Shown piece by piece: positions 5,980 to 12,912 of a stretch of DNA of 12,912 nucleotides. The notes under the pieces are model-generated. The model was given only the letters and a program-made list of their open reading frames with translations. It searched no databases and was not told the origin of the DNA. Location of the stretch: contig JBDRGD010000159.1 of assembly GCA_043818095.1 (NCBI GenBank), positions 1 through 12,912 of the forward strand, written 5' to 3'. Each line of letters begins with the position of its first letter. The stretch's first letter is position 1. The stretch comes from JBDRGD01 sp043818095 (GTDB lineage Bacteria > Chloroflexota > Dehalococcoidia > Dehalococcoidales > RBG-16-60-22). A program made the translations under genes and the position numbers.

Positions 5980-6507
5980 ATGAGCTACCTGAGACATACC
6001 CTGGCTGCCATCGAAACGGCAATTCACGCCGTAGTGCGTTTTCTCGGCTGGCTTTCCGCACTGGGTCTGGTGATGATGGTTACCATACTCTGTACGGAGG
6101 TTGTCGGCCGCTCGTTTCTGAACCGCCCGTTCCTGGGGGCTTTCGAACTGACGGAGCTGTCCATGGTGGTCGTCAGTTTCTGCGGTATCGCCTACACCAC
6201 GTGGCTGGGCCAGCATATCACTATCGGGATACTGGTATCACGGTGGCGGGAGTCGCGGCAAAATCTCACCGATATCCTTACCTCCCTGATTGCCATCGCG
6301 TTCTGGGGCGTCGTTACCTGGCAGCTGGCGCGGCAGGGCTGGATGGGGGTATCCGTCCCGAACATGCGCGATAATACCGAGATTCTGCATTTCCCGGTCT
6401 GGCCCTTTTATTTCCTGGCGAGCGCCTGCGCCGGGTTTATCGCACTGGAGACATTCACTAAAGTGCTGCACAAGATAGGCAGATTGTCGGTAAAGGAGGA
6501 GGCCTAG
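5980..6507 (+). CDS. dctQ: TRAP transporter small permease subunit (DctQ family)
   Basis: The 175 residues contain four predicted membrane helices (about 21-43, 57-77, 97-117, 138-160), the normal DctQ layout. Landmarks are R44-S-F in the VVGRSFLNRPF segment after helix 1, the acidic FELTEL entry to helix 2, and the GQHITIGI motif (77-84) after it. This subunit pairs with the large subunit in the sodium-driven uptake complex. GAGAGGAAAG ends 13 nt before the chosen ATG, a little far; CTG at 5977 or ATT at 5968 in the same frame are possible but less likely starts. It ends 5 nt before the DctM-like gene. Confidence 0.94.
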   Translation: MSYLRHTLAAIETAIHAVVRFLGWLSALGLVMMVTILCTEVVGRSFLNRPFLGAFELTELSMVVVSFCGIAYTTWLGQHITIGILVSRWRESRQNLTDILTSLIAIAFWGVVTWQLARQGWMGVSVPNMRDNTEILHFPVWPFYFLASACAGFIALETFTKVLHKIGRLSVKEEA

Positions 6508-6512
6508 CCGCG

Positions 6513-7817
6513 ATGGATTCCGTACTGGTTGCCGTCATTGGCTTGCTCATCCTCTTCACCCTGATTGCCCTGCGCATGCCCATCGGCTATGCCATGGGGA
6601 CGGTCGGCTTTGTCGGCGCCGGCGTGATTATCGGCTTCAAATCGGGCGCCTCCCTGCTGGGCATCAGCCCTTTCCATTCCGCCATGTCCTACTTCCTGGC
6701 GGTGGTCCCCCTCTTCGTCCTGATGGGCAGCTTGGCGACCCTCTCCGGGGTGAGCCGTGACGGGTATAACGTGACCTTCAAGTGGCTGGGACACCTGCCC
6801 GGCGGTCTTGCGGTGGCGACCATCGGGGGCTGCGCCGGTTTTGCGGCGGTCTGCGGCTCCAGCACCGCCAGCGCCGTCACCATGGGCAAGGTCGCCCTGG
6901 GGGCGATGAAGGCCTATAATTACAAGCCGCAGCTTTCCATGGGCTCCATCGCCGCCGGAGGGACCCTCGGGGTGCTCATTCCGCCCAGCATGGGCTTCGT
7001 CATCTACGGGATAATCACCGAGCAGTCCATCGGGAGGCTTTTCCTGGCCGGTATCATCCCGGGGATCATCCTTACCGGCCTGTTCATGCTCACCGTTTAC
7101 ATCCTTGCCCGCCGTGACCCGACGCTTGGCCCTCCCGGCGCCAGGACCCCCTGGCCGGAGAGGCTTAAATCCCTGAAAGACGCCTGGGGCGTGGCGCTGA
7201 TGTTCTTCATCGTGATGGGGGGCATCTGGGGCGGCCTGTTTACGCCCACGGAGGCGGCGGCGGTCGGCGTTATCATCGCCCTGTTTATCGTCGTTATCCG
7301 CAGGCAGTTCAGCGTGCGGAAAGTAGCGGACTGCCTCATGGATACGGTCCGCACCACCGGGATGCTCATGGTTATCGTCATCGGCGCGCTGATTTACAAC
7401 TATTTCCTGGCGCTGAGCGGCCTGCCCAGGGTCCTGGCGGCCTTCATTACCGACCTGACCATACCGGCGCTGGGCGTGCTTGCGGTCATCCTGGTTATCT
7501 ATTTCTTCCTGGGATGCGTCATGGAAGTGCTTTCCATGGTGATGCTGACCTTGCCGATTTTCTTCCCCACGGTAGTGGCGCTCGGCTACGACCCCATCTG
7601 GTTCGGGGTCATCGTTATCCTGATGAATGAAATGGCGATGATTACGCCGCCGGTAGGTTTAAACGTTTATGCCCTGGCGGGGATTAACCCGGATGTCCCC
7701 ATGGAGACCATCTTCAAGGGGGCGGCGCCGTTTACCCTGGCGCTGGCCGCGGCGGTCATCATCAATATCATGTTTCCGCAGATTGCCCTGCTGCTGCCGA
7801 ACACCATGATAGGGTGA
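6513..7817 (+). CDS. dctM: TRAP transporter large permease subunit (DctM family)
   Basis: This 434-residue polytopic protein is the ion-coupled transport channel and has about 11-13 hydrophobic segments. Conserved family motifs are present: GCAGFAAVCGSSTASAVTMG (106-125), LGVLIPPSM (152-160), GLFTPTEAAAVG (241-252) and ITPPVGLN (377-384), the two PP loops belonging to the re-entrant hairpins of the substrate/sodium site. Full family length, no frameshift. Its ribosome site (GGAGGAGG) lies inside the end of the small-subunit gene, indicating coupled translation. It ends 28 nt from the stop codon of the convergent oxidoreductase operon. With its two upstream partners the transporter is complete. 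Confidence 0.96.
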   Translation: MDSVLVAVIGLLILFTLIALRMPIGYAMGTVGFVGAGVIIGFKSGASLLGISPFHSAMSYFLAVVPLFVLMGSLATLSGVSRDGYNVTFKWLGHLPGGLAVATIGGCAGFAAVCGSSTASAVTMGKVALGAMKAYNYKPQLSMGSIAAGGTLGVLIPPSMGFVIYGIITEQSIGRLFLAGIIPGIILTGLFMLTVYILARRDPTLGPPGARTPWPERLKSLKDAWGVALMFFIVMGGIWGGLFTPTEAAAVGVIIALFIVVIRRQFSVRKVADCLMDTVRTTGMLMVIVIGALIYNYFLALSGLPRVLAAFITDLTIPALGVLAVILVIYFFLGCVMEVLSMVMLTLPIFFPTVVALGYDPIWFGVIVILMNEMAMITPPVGLNVYALAGINPDVPMETIFKGAAPFTLALAAAVIINIMFPQIALLLPNTMIG

Positions 7818-7833
7818 CACTAAGCGGGGTAAA

Positions 7834-7854
7834 CCGGACGGCGGGCTAGTCCGG
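7834..7854. terminator. Possible bidirectional terminator hairpin between convergent operons
   Basis: CCGGAC (7834-7839) and GTCCGG (7849-7854) form a perfect 6-bp GC-rich stem with a 9-nt loop, placed exactly between two convergent genes and including the - strand stop codon. No U-tract follows on either side, so it may stall rather than terminate transcription. Confidence 0.35.
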
Positions 7855-9927
7855 GGAAAGCTCCTCCAGTTCCAGGTCACAGGACAGGCAACGGCCTGCC
7901 TCGGCCATCGCCTGCTCTTCCGTAAAGCCCAGTTCCACGGTAGCAAAGCTTTGCCGCCGCTGCTCCGGCGGAAGCGTCGGCACCGCCCGCCGGGCTTTCT
8001 TTTCGCGGTCTTCCCTCGGGAGATGCTCTATGGCCACCGGGACATCCTCCGGCGGCGCCAGTGTTTCATCAATCTCCCCGCCGCCCCCGAGGTATTTATC
8101 GATGGAGACCGCTGCCCGTCTGCCCGCGGCGATGCCCTCGATAATCGAAGCCGGGCCGCTGACCGCGTCCCCACCGGCGAAAACGCCCTCCCTGCCGGTC
8201 GCCAGCGTGAGCGGGTCGACCACCAGCCGCTGGTTTCGGCTGACGCTGATACCGCGCACCCCCTCAACGAGGGCAGGGTCGGGGCGCTGCCCGATGGCCA
8301 CGATAACCGTGTCCGCGGGTAGGACATGCGCCGACCCGGGGACCGCGGTCACGCGGAGCCTGCCGCTTTCTTCCAGTTGGAAGGAGCTCACGTCAAGACA
8401 CTCGATACCCGTTACCTGCCCGTCAGCGCCGAGGATACGGGTAAACGTCCGCGAGTGGTGGAAAACGACCCCCTCTTCAAGCGCCTCGGCGGCCTCTTCC
8501 GGGTCGCAAAGCAGGCAGCCTTCGCCTTCCAGTGAGGCAAGGGTCACCTTGCCCGCCCCCAGTCTCAGCGTCGTGCGGGCGCAATCGATAGCTACGCCGC
8601 CGCCGCCGACCACCACCACTTTCGCGCCGAGCTGCGGCTTTTTCCCCAGGTGGACGTCCCGCTGAAACGAAACGCCGTCGATAACCCCGCGGAGGTTCTC
8701 GCCCGCGATGCCGAGGCGGGACCCGCGGTGCGTCCCGGTGGCGATGAAGACGGCGTCATAGCCCTGCTTCAGCAGGTCCTCCACGGAGGCCACCTTCTCG
8801 TTCAGCTTTATCTCCACCCCGAGCGCCTTGATGTCCTCGATTTCCCGGTCGAGTTCTCTTTTCGGCAGGCGGTATTCCGGGACGCCCACGGCCATCATGC
8901 CCCCCGCTACGGGAAGGGTTTCAAATACCACCACCCCATGACCCTGCTTCGCTAAATAGTAGGCGGCGGTCAGACCCGCCGGGCCGGAGCCGATGATGGC
9001 GACCCGTTTCCCCGTGGGGGGTGATTTCTGCGGCGGCGGACGGGTCCCGACTTCCCGGTCGGCGACGAAGCGTTTGAGCGCGCGAATCGCGATCGGGTCG
9101 TCCACCTGGCCCCGGCGGCACTTCGCCTCGCAGGGATGGGCACAGGCGTAGCCGCAGATGGAGGGGAAGGGAATCTTTTCCCGGATGACCGCCAGGGCTG
9201 CGGCGAACCTGCCCGGGCGGATAAAACGGACGTAGCGGCAGACATCGATACCTGCGGGGCAGGCGTAGCGGCAGGGGGCAGACACCATCTCCCGGAAAAA
9301 GACGCCGGGGATATTGTCCCCCCGCGGACAGGCCCCCCAGCAGTCGCCGCAGAAGATGCAGTGTTCCAGGGCTTGGCGCACCATCCCGGCGCTGTGCCCG
9401 GCCTCCAGGATGCCTCTCTGCCCCAGCCAGACCAGCCCCAGGGGGCCGGCGAAGAGTTCCGGTTCATCTGCCCTTGCCGGGCAGACGGACTGGCAGATAA
9501 GGCACTCAATGCATCTGGTCATCTTTACCGCGGCATCGACGTCGTGCTGGTCGGCGTCCGCTCTGAATTCCGTTTCCGGCGGGGTTTTCAGGACGGGGAG
9601 TATCTCGAGGGGTTTGTCCAGGACCTGGCGCCGGTCAATCATCAGGTCTTTCATTACCGGCAGGTTGGGCAGCGGCGCGATGGTCATCTCGGGCTCTACC
9701 GTCTTATCGCAGGCCAGGCAGGGCTTCCCGTTGACCAGCAGGGCGCACTCCGCGCATTTCTGGCAGTTGCAGACGAACCGGAAGGACAGGCCGGGGTCTG
9801 TCTCTTCGGAAATCCGCTGCAGGACCCCGGCAACGCTGTCGCTGTCCTCGGCTTCGATTTCAAAGTTCTGGTACTCCGGGCTTTGCCCGGGACTGCCGGA
9901 ACGCAGAATCTTAAGCTTTACTTTCAT
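7846..9927 (-). CDS. Fused SdhB/FrdB-like iron-sulfur protein and GltD/DsrL-like FAD-NAD(P)H oxidoreductase
   Basis: This 693-residue soluble protein strings together modules usually made separately. Residues 1-100 are an FrdB-type [2Fe-2S] domain (C53, C58, C61, C73; C55 and C70 are extra). Residues 135-205 carry two CxxCxxCxxxCP motifs, C139/142/145/149 and C190/193/196/200. About 215-290 is the GltD-type Cys-rich helical domain (C219, C223, C258, C262, C266, C270). From 307 comes an FAD Rossmann fold (GSGPAG, 313-318). A nucleotide-binding fold GGGGVAID (441-448) follows. GVFAGGDA (581-588) closes the flavin site, and a C-terminal RCLSC motif ends the protein. It should pass electrons between NAD(P)H and the flavoprotein encoded 4 nt upstream. 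The start is ATG with a weak ribosome site, so translation is probably coupled. Nicotinamide preference and direction are unknown. No membrane anchor is present. Confidence 0.9.
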   Translation of the reverse strand: MKVKLKILRSGSPGQSPEYQNFEIEAEDSDSVAGVLQRISEETDPGLSFRFVCNCQKCAECALLVNGKPCLACDKTVEPEMTIAPLPNLPVMKDLMIDRRQVLDKPLEILPVLKTPPETEFRADADQHDVDAAVKMTRCIECLICQSVCPARADEPELFAGPLGLVWLGQRGILEAGHSAGMVRQALEHCIFCGDCWGACPRGDNIPGVFFREMVSAPCRYACPAGIDVCRYVRFIRPGRFAAALAVIREKIPFPSICGYACAHPCEAKCRRGQVDDPIAIRALKRFVADREVGTRPPPQKSPPTGKRVAIIGSGPAGLTAAYYLAKQGHGVVVFETLPVAGGMMAVGVPEYRLPKRELDREIEDIKALGVEIKLNEKVASVEDLLKQGYDAVFIATGTHRGSRLGIAGENLRGVIDGVSFQRDVHLGKKPQLGAKVVVVGGGGVAIDCARTTLRLGAGKVTLASLEGEGCLLCDPEEAAEALEEGVVFHHSRTFTRILGADGQVTGIECLDVSSFQLEESGRLRVTAVPGSAHVLPADTVIVAIGQRPDPALVEGVRGISVSRNQRLVVDPLTLATGREGVFAGGDAVSGPASIIEGIAAGRRAAVSIDKYLGGGGEIDETLAPPEDVPVAIEHLPREDREKKARRAVPTLPPEQRRQSFATVELGFTEEQAMAEAGRCLSCDLELEELSPD

Positions 9928-9931
9928 CCGG

Positions 9932-11629
9932 TTATGCCCCCGCCGGTTTGAAGTCTATCGTGATTTCCCCCTCCCGGCTCTTTCCCGCCACGGTGTTGAC
10001 CAGCCAGTTTTCGTCATCTGCCTGCGGAAAGTCCGTGCGGTAATGCGAGCCGCGGCTTTCCTCGCGGCTGAGCGCCGCATGCACCACAAGGAGCGCCGTC
10101 CGGAGCATTTTCTTTACCTCCACCGCCTCCATCCATTCCCGATTGAACTCGCGCTGCCGGTAGCCCGGGCTCACCCGCGGCAGGTCGTCTTTCTCTATCT
10201 CCTCCAGGGCGCTGACCGCCTTTTCCATACCGTCCTTGCTCCTGACGGGGCCGAGGTAGTTCCACATCGCTTTCTGGATATTTTCCTTCACCCGGAAAGG
10301 CCGGATGCCATCCGCCGGACTTGCCTGAAACGCCGCCTCCAGCTCACCGATTTCCCGCTCTATTTCCGCGCTGTCCAGCGGGGCGGTCTTTTTACCCTTT
10401 ATCCCGCGCGCTATGCTCTCCCCCGCGATGTCTCCGAAGACGATTATCTCCCCCAGCCCGTTGCCCCCCAGGCGGTTGCCGCCCTGGACGCCGCCGGAGA
10501 CCTCCCCCACCGCGAACAGTCCCGGCACATCGGTCCGGCACTCCTCGTCAATCAGGACGCCGCCCATGAAGTGGTGCTGCGCGGGCATCGCTTCAAAAGT
10601 AGCCTCCCAGTTCTGGGCGGGGACGCCGAAAACATCGCGCACCCGACCGTAGATGAAGGGGTGGGTGTCCCGGTAGTTGGGCAGCAGCGACCGGTCATTG
10701 CCCGTGGGGTCGACGACGATAGCCCCCCTCTCCGTGCCCCGCCCCTCGCTAATCTCGGTGTAGTTGCCCCGGGCGGCGATGTCCCTGGTGGTGTATTCCG
10801 CTCTCTCCGGGTCATAGCGGTGCATGTACCGCTCGCCGAGGCCGTTGTAGAGCTTTACATTGGGCCCGAAGAGGGAGCTCATGCCGATGGCTATCCCCCG
10901 GCGGGACCGGGGAAAGGGGAAACAGAGCGGCAGGAACTGGACCATCTCCATATCGACCAGGCGGGCGCCCGCGTCCCAGGCCATCGCGTAGCCATCACCG
11001 GTCAGCGTCCGGCTGTTGCTGGTCACCTCGTAGAGCTGTCCCAGGCCGCCGGTCGCCAGGAGGACGGCTTTCGCCTGAAATACGAGGTATTCCCCGGTGG
11101 CCAGGCTGATGCCCAGGGCGCCGGCCACCTGCTCCCGGCCGAAGAGCAGCCTGGTGACATACGTTTCCGGATAGAAATGCAGGTCGCTCCGGGCCAGCGC
11201 GGCGGTGAGCCCGTGGCACCAGCCCAGGTTCTCGCGCCGGTCCACGTATCCCCGGGCATATCTGCTGCCTTCCGTGCGGTATACCTTGCGGAAATCGTCT
11301 CCGACCTTGTCCAGCAGCACGCCGTATTTCTCCATGTTGAGCAGCGCTTTCCGCGAACGCTCCGCCAGCGTCATGGCGATGCGGCGGTTGTTGAGGCCCG
11401 CTCCCCCTTGTATGATGTCCTCGTAAAACTTCTCCGGGCTGTCCTCCGGGTCGTTGAGGATGTTGATGCCCCCGCCGGCCTCGATACTGGCGCCGCCCAG
11501 CAGAGAGGTCTCCTTGCTCACGGTGGTGACGCCGCACCCCGCGCCCATCGCGGACAGGGCTGCCAGCGCGGCGGCGCCACCGCCCCCGATAATCAGGATA
11601 TCGGTGTCAATCTTTCGATAGTCAGGCAT
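9932..11629 (-). CDS. Fumarate reductase/succinate dehydrogenase-type flavoprotein, variant active site
   Basis: This 565-residue catalytic flavoprotein of the SdhA/FrdA/NadB/AprA superfamily has an N-terminal FAD site ILIIGGGGAAA (11-21) and the C-terminal helical domain with SRGSHYRTDFP (524-534). Aligned by motif to E. coli FrdA, R282 (TRD), H352 (HHFMGG) and R386 (GGNRLGGN) match the proton-shuttle Arg, substrate His and carboxylate Arg. The other substrate His (QFHPT) is L233 in QFLP. The region around G45-A47 lacks the His for covalent FAD, so FAD is likely non-covalent. No twin-Arg or Sec signal, so it is cytoplasmic. A strong GGAGGT precedes the ATG. It is first in a two-gene operon with the Fe-S/NAD(P)H fusion. 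It likely reduces a C=C next to a carboxylate, or the reverse; the substrate is unknown. Confidence 0.9.
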   Translation of the reverse strand: MPDYRKIDTDILIIGGGGAAALAALSAMGAGCGVTTVSKETSLLGGASIEAGGGINILNDPEDSPEKFYEDIIQGGAGLNNRRIAMTLAERSRKALLNMEKYGVLLDKVGDDFRKVYRTEGSRYARGYVDRRENLGWCHGLTAALARSDLHFYPETYVTRLLFGREQVAGALGISLATGEYLVFQAKAVLLATGGLGQLYEVTSNSRTLTGDGYAMAWDAGARLVDMEMVQFLPLCFPFPRSRRGIAIGMSSLFGPNVKLYNGLGERYMHRYDPERAEYTTRDIAARGNYTEISEGRGTERGAIVVDPTGNDRSLLPNYRDTHPFIYGRVRDVFGVPAQNWEATFEAMPAQHHFMGGVLIDEECRTDVPGLFAVGEVSGGVQGGNRLGGNGLGEIIVFGDIAGESIARGIKGKKTAPLDSAEIEREIGELEAAFQASPADGIRPFRVKENIQKAMWNYLGPVRSKDGMEKAVSALEEIEKDDLPRVSPGYRQREFNREWMEAVEVKKMLRTALLVVHAALSREESRGSHYRTDFPQADDENWLVNTVAGKSREGEITIDFKPAGA

Positions 11630-11686
11630 ATCTTACCTCCGAACCGGCGGAAAAGCGGGGGTAGGGGCTGCTCGTGATTATGGGAA

Positions 11687-11716
11687 ATTATACACCGCAT
11701 TGATTAAGCGGGACAA
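11687..11716 (-). promoter_or_regulatory. Promoter of the flavoprotein/Fe-S fusion operon
   Basis: On the - strand, TTGTCC (11716-11711) and a perfect TATAAT (11692-11687) are separated by 18 bp. The transcript would start near 11680 and leave a leader of about 50 nt ending in GGAGGTAAGATATG. It is the best promoter match in the window. No obvious operator palindrome surrounds it. Confidence 0.6.
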
Positions 11717-11740
11717 GCACAGGAGGCTGCGCCGTGTAAC

Positions 11741-12912
11741 TCAGCGTTGCCGTTTGAGCTGTGTGTAAAGGATGGCGACCGCCGCGGTCACCAGGGCAAT
11801 CAGTCCCGAAAAGTAGAAGGTGGCGTCGAATCCCCGGCTGAGGTATACCAGCGTCATCAGGGGCGGCCCGATGGTCTGTCCCAGCCTCAGTACCATGGCG
11901 TTCACGGACATGAAGGCGGCGCGGTATTCCAGGGGCGTCAGCCCCGCCACGGACGTTTGCAGGCTAGGGATGTTGCCGCCGTGGCCTATGCCGAAGATAA
12001 CCACCGGTATCAGCAGGAGCCAGAGCCCCGGCATGAGCGGCACCAGGATTAAAGACGTCCCGTAAAGCACGAAAGCAATAATGATGATGGTCCCCAGGGA
12101 AAATTTCCGGTTGATTCTCCCCAGTTGCGATGATACCGCCGCCGTGGCCAGCGACATTGCGGTCATTATCAGGCCGATGACGAAAGACGAGGCCCGGAAA
12201 CGCTCGTCCAGCAGGAGCGTGAAATAGGTCAGGATGGCCCCGTAAAGGAGAATAAAGGTTATCACGCTGGCGGCGAGCAGTCCCAGCAGCTTCATGTTTC
12301 TCAGGTAGCCCCAGGTGGCGCTGAGATAGGCGCGGAAGGCCTGCTGGCTCCGGGGCTCCGGGTTTTTCAGCGAGGTAAGCACCAGGATGCCTACCGGCAC
12401 CGCCAGGGCAGGGAGCAGGAAAGGGTAGTACCAGCCGATGAGCGCCAGTGACCCGCCGATGAGCGGGTAGGAAGCGGTGCCGATGCTGAGAACGCTGGCG
12501 TTCAGCCCCATGGCGTCCGCCCGCCGCGGTCCGCTGTAGAGGTCGCCGATAAGCGTGGTGTTGATGGAGCTGAGCGAAGCGCCGCCGATGCCCTGGAAGA
12601 CGCGCAGGACGAGCATTTGGTTGAAATCGTGGACAAAAGCACAGCCCGCCCCCGCGATGGCGAAGAGGAAAAGCGACGGGACCAGGATGCGTTTCCTGCC
12701 CAGGCGGTCGGCCAGCACGCCCATGACCGGGGCCAGCAGGACGCCCGGCAGCGTGAAGAAAGTGATAAGCAGCCCGATATGGCCGGGAGTCACGTCGAAT
12801 TCCCGCATGAGGGTGGGGAAGACGGGGGTAATGCTGGCGACGCCCATCACCGCCATCAGGGTGACGCCGAAGATTACCTGGATGTTCCTGTCCCGGATGA
12901 TGCTGCCTTCAG
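11741..12912 (-). CDS. Major facilitator superfamily transporter, 5' end truncated by window edge
   Basis: The reading frame is open to the right edge. At least 18 residues (including RDRNIQVIFGVTL) precede the first ATG at 12856 and look like the normal cytoplasmic lead-in to helix 1, so the true start probably lies outside. About 389 residues are visible, with 11-12 hydrophobic helices. MFS motif A is clear after helix 2: GVLADRLGRKR, residues 46-56 counted from the ATG at 12856. A second-half counterpart is degenerate. The best guess is a proton-linked drug/multidrug or metabolite exporter of the DHA1 type; the substrate cannot be assigned. It ends 111 nt before the flavoprotein start, and the intervening promoter suggests the two are transcribed separately. 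Confidence 0.88.
   Translation of the reverse strand, partial: EGSIIRDRNIQVIFGVTLMAVMGVASITPVFPTLMREFDVTPGHIGLLITFFTLPGVLLAPVMGVLADRLGRKRILVPSLFLFAIAGAGCAFVHDFNQMLVLRVFQGIGGASLSSINTTLIGDLYSGPRRADAMGLNASVLSIGTASYPLIGGSLALIGWYYPFLLPALAVPVGILVLTSLKNPEPRSQQAFRAYLSATWGYLRNMKLLGLLAASVITFILLYGAILTYFTLLLDERFRASSFVIGLIMTAMSLATAAVSSQLGRINRKFSLGTIIIIAFVLYGTSLILVPLMPGLWLLLIPVVIFGIGHGGNIPSLQTSVAGLTPLEYRAAFMSVNAMVLRLGQTIGPPLMTLVYLSRGFDATFYFSGLIALVTAAVAILYTQLKRQR

Noticed and set aside
7846..11629. Classical membrane-bound complex II
   Set aside because: There is no SdhC/SdhD-type anchor, no covalent-FAD His, and the Fe-S subunit is fused to an NAD(P)H module, so a quinone-linked complex is not supported.
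9314..11677. Very long + strand open frame (787 codons) opposite the flavoprotein and fusion genes
   Set aside because: It is antisense to two well-supported genes with family motifs, has an Arg/Pro/Ala/Gly-rich composition typical of GC-rich shadow frames, and shows no recognisable domain.
1..12912. CRISPR array, integrase, transposase or phage genes
   Set aside because: No regularly spaced repeats and no protein with recombinase or transposase motifs were found on either strand.

Overview
The window is GC-rich, densely coded bacterial DNA. It looks like an anaerobic or facultative Chloroflexota genome, perhaps Dehalococcoidia-like. This is inferred from several traits together: an aldehyde:ferredoxin oxidoreductase tail, lipoproteins with Pro/Ala-rich linkers behind the lipobox, a TRAP transporter, a fumarate-reductase-like flavoenzyme fused to NAD(P)H-handling modules, and an intergenic palindrome built on CTCACCCC/CCCCTCTC blocks. 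No rRNA, tRNA, CRISPR array or transposase gene was found, so the taxonomic call is tentative.

Layout, left to right. Bases 1-150 hold the C-terminus of an aldehyde:ferredoxin oxidoreductase on the + strand. From 241 to 4503 everything is on the - strand. In transcription order this is: a zf-TFIIB-type zinc-ribbon protein, LemA, and an M48 (HtpX-like) membrane metalloprotease, which form a tight operon; then a monohaem cytochrome c lipoprotein; then a metal-dependent amidohydrolase resembling gamma-resorcylate decarboxylase; then a 68-residue two-helix membrane protein. A 116-bp MITE-like imperfect palindrome separates the cytochrome and amidohydrolase genes. A 352-bp divergent intergenic region (4504-4855) probably carries promoters in both directions. 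It is followed by a complete + strand TRAP transporter operon (substrate-binding lipoprotein, small DctQ-like and large DctM-like membrane subunits, 4856-7817).

Converging on the TRAP operon is a two-gene - strand operon (11629 down to 7846) with a good sigma70-like promoter. Its first gene is an FrdA/SdhA-like flavoprotein. Its second is a 693-residue fusion of an SdhB/FrdB-like iron-sulfur module to a GltD/DsrL-like FAD and NAD(P)H oxidoreductase. There is no membrane-anchor subunit. At the right edge is a 5'-truncated MFS transporter.

The flavoprotein/fusion operon is the most interesting part. The two genes look like a soluble NAD(P)H-linked reductase of an unsaturated (enoate-type) acid, or a dehydrogenase running in reverse. 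The flavoprotein has Leu (L233) where fumarate reductases have the substrate-binding His of the QFHPT motif. It also lacks the covalent-FAD His. The FrdB-like module carries an extra Cys (C193) that should turn the usual quinone-side [3Fe-4S] centre into [4Fe-4S]. Together these suggest electrons come from a nicotinamide rather than quinol, and that the substrate is not plain fumarate. The adjacent carboxylate-type TRAP importer may supply it. The substrate and the functional link are inferences.
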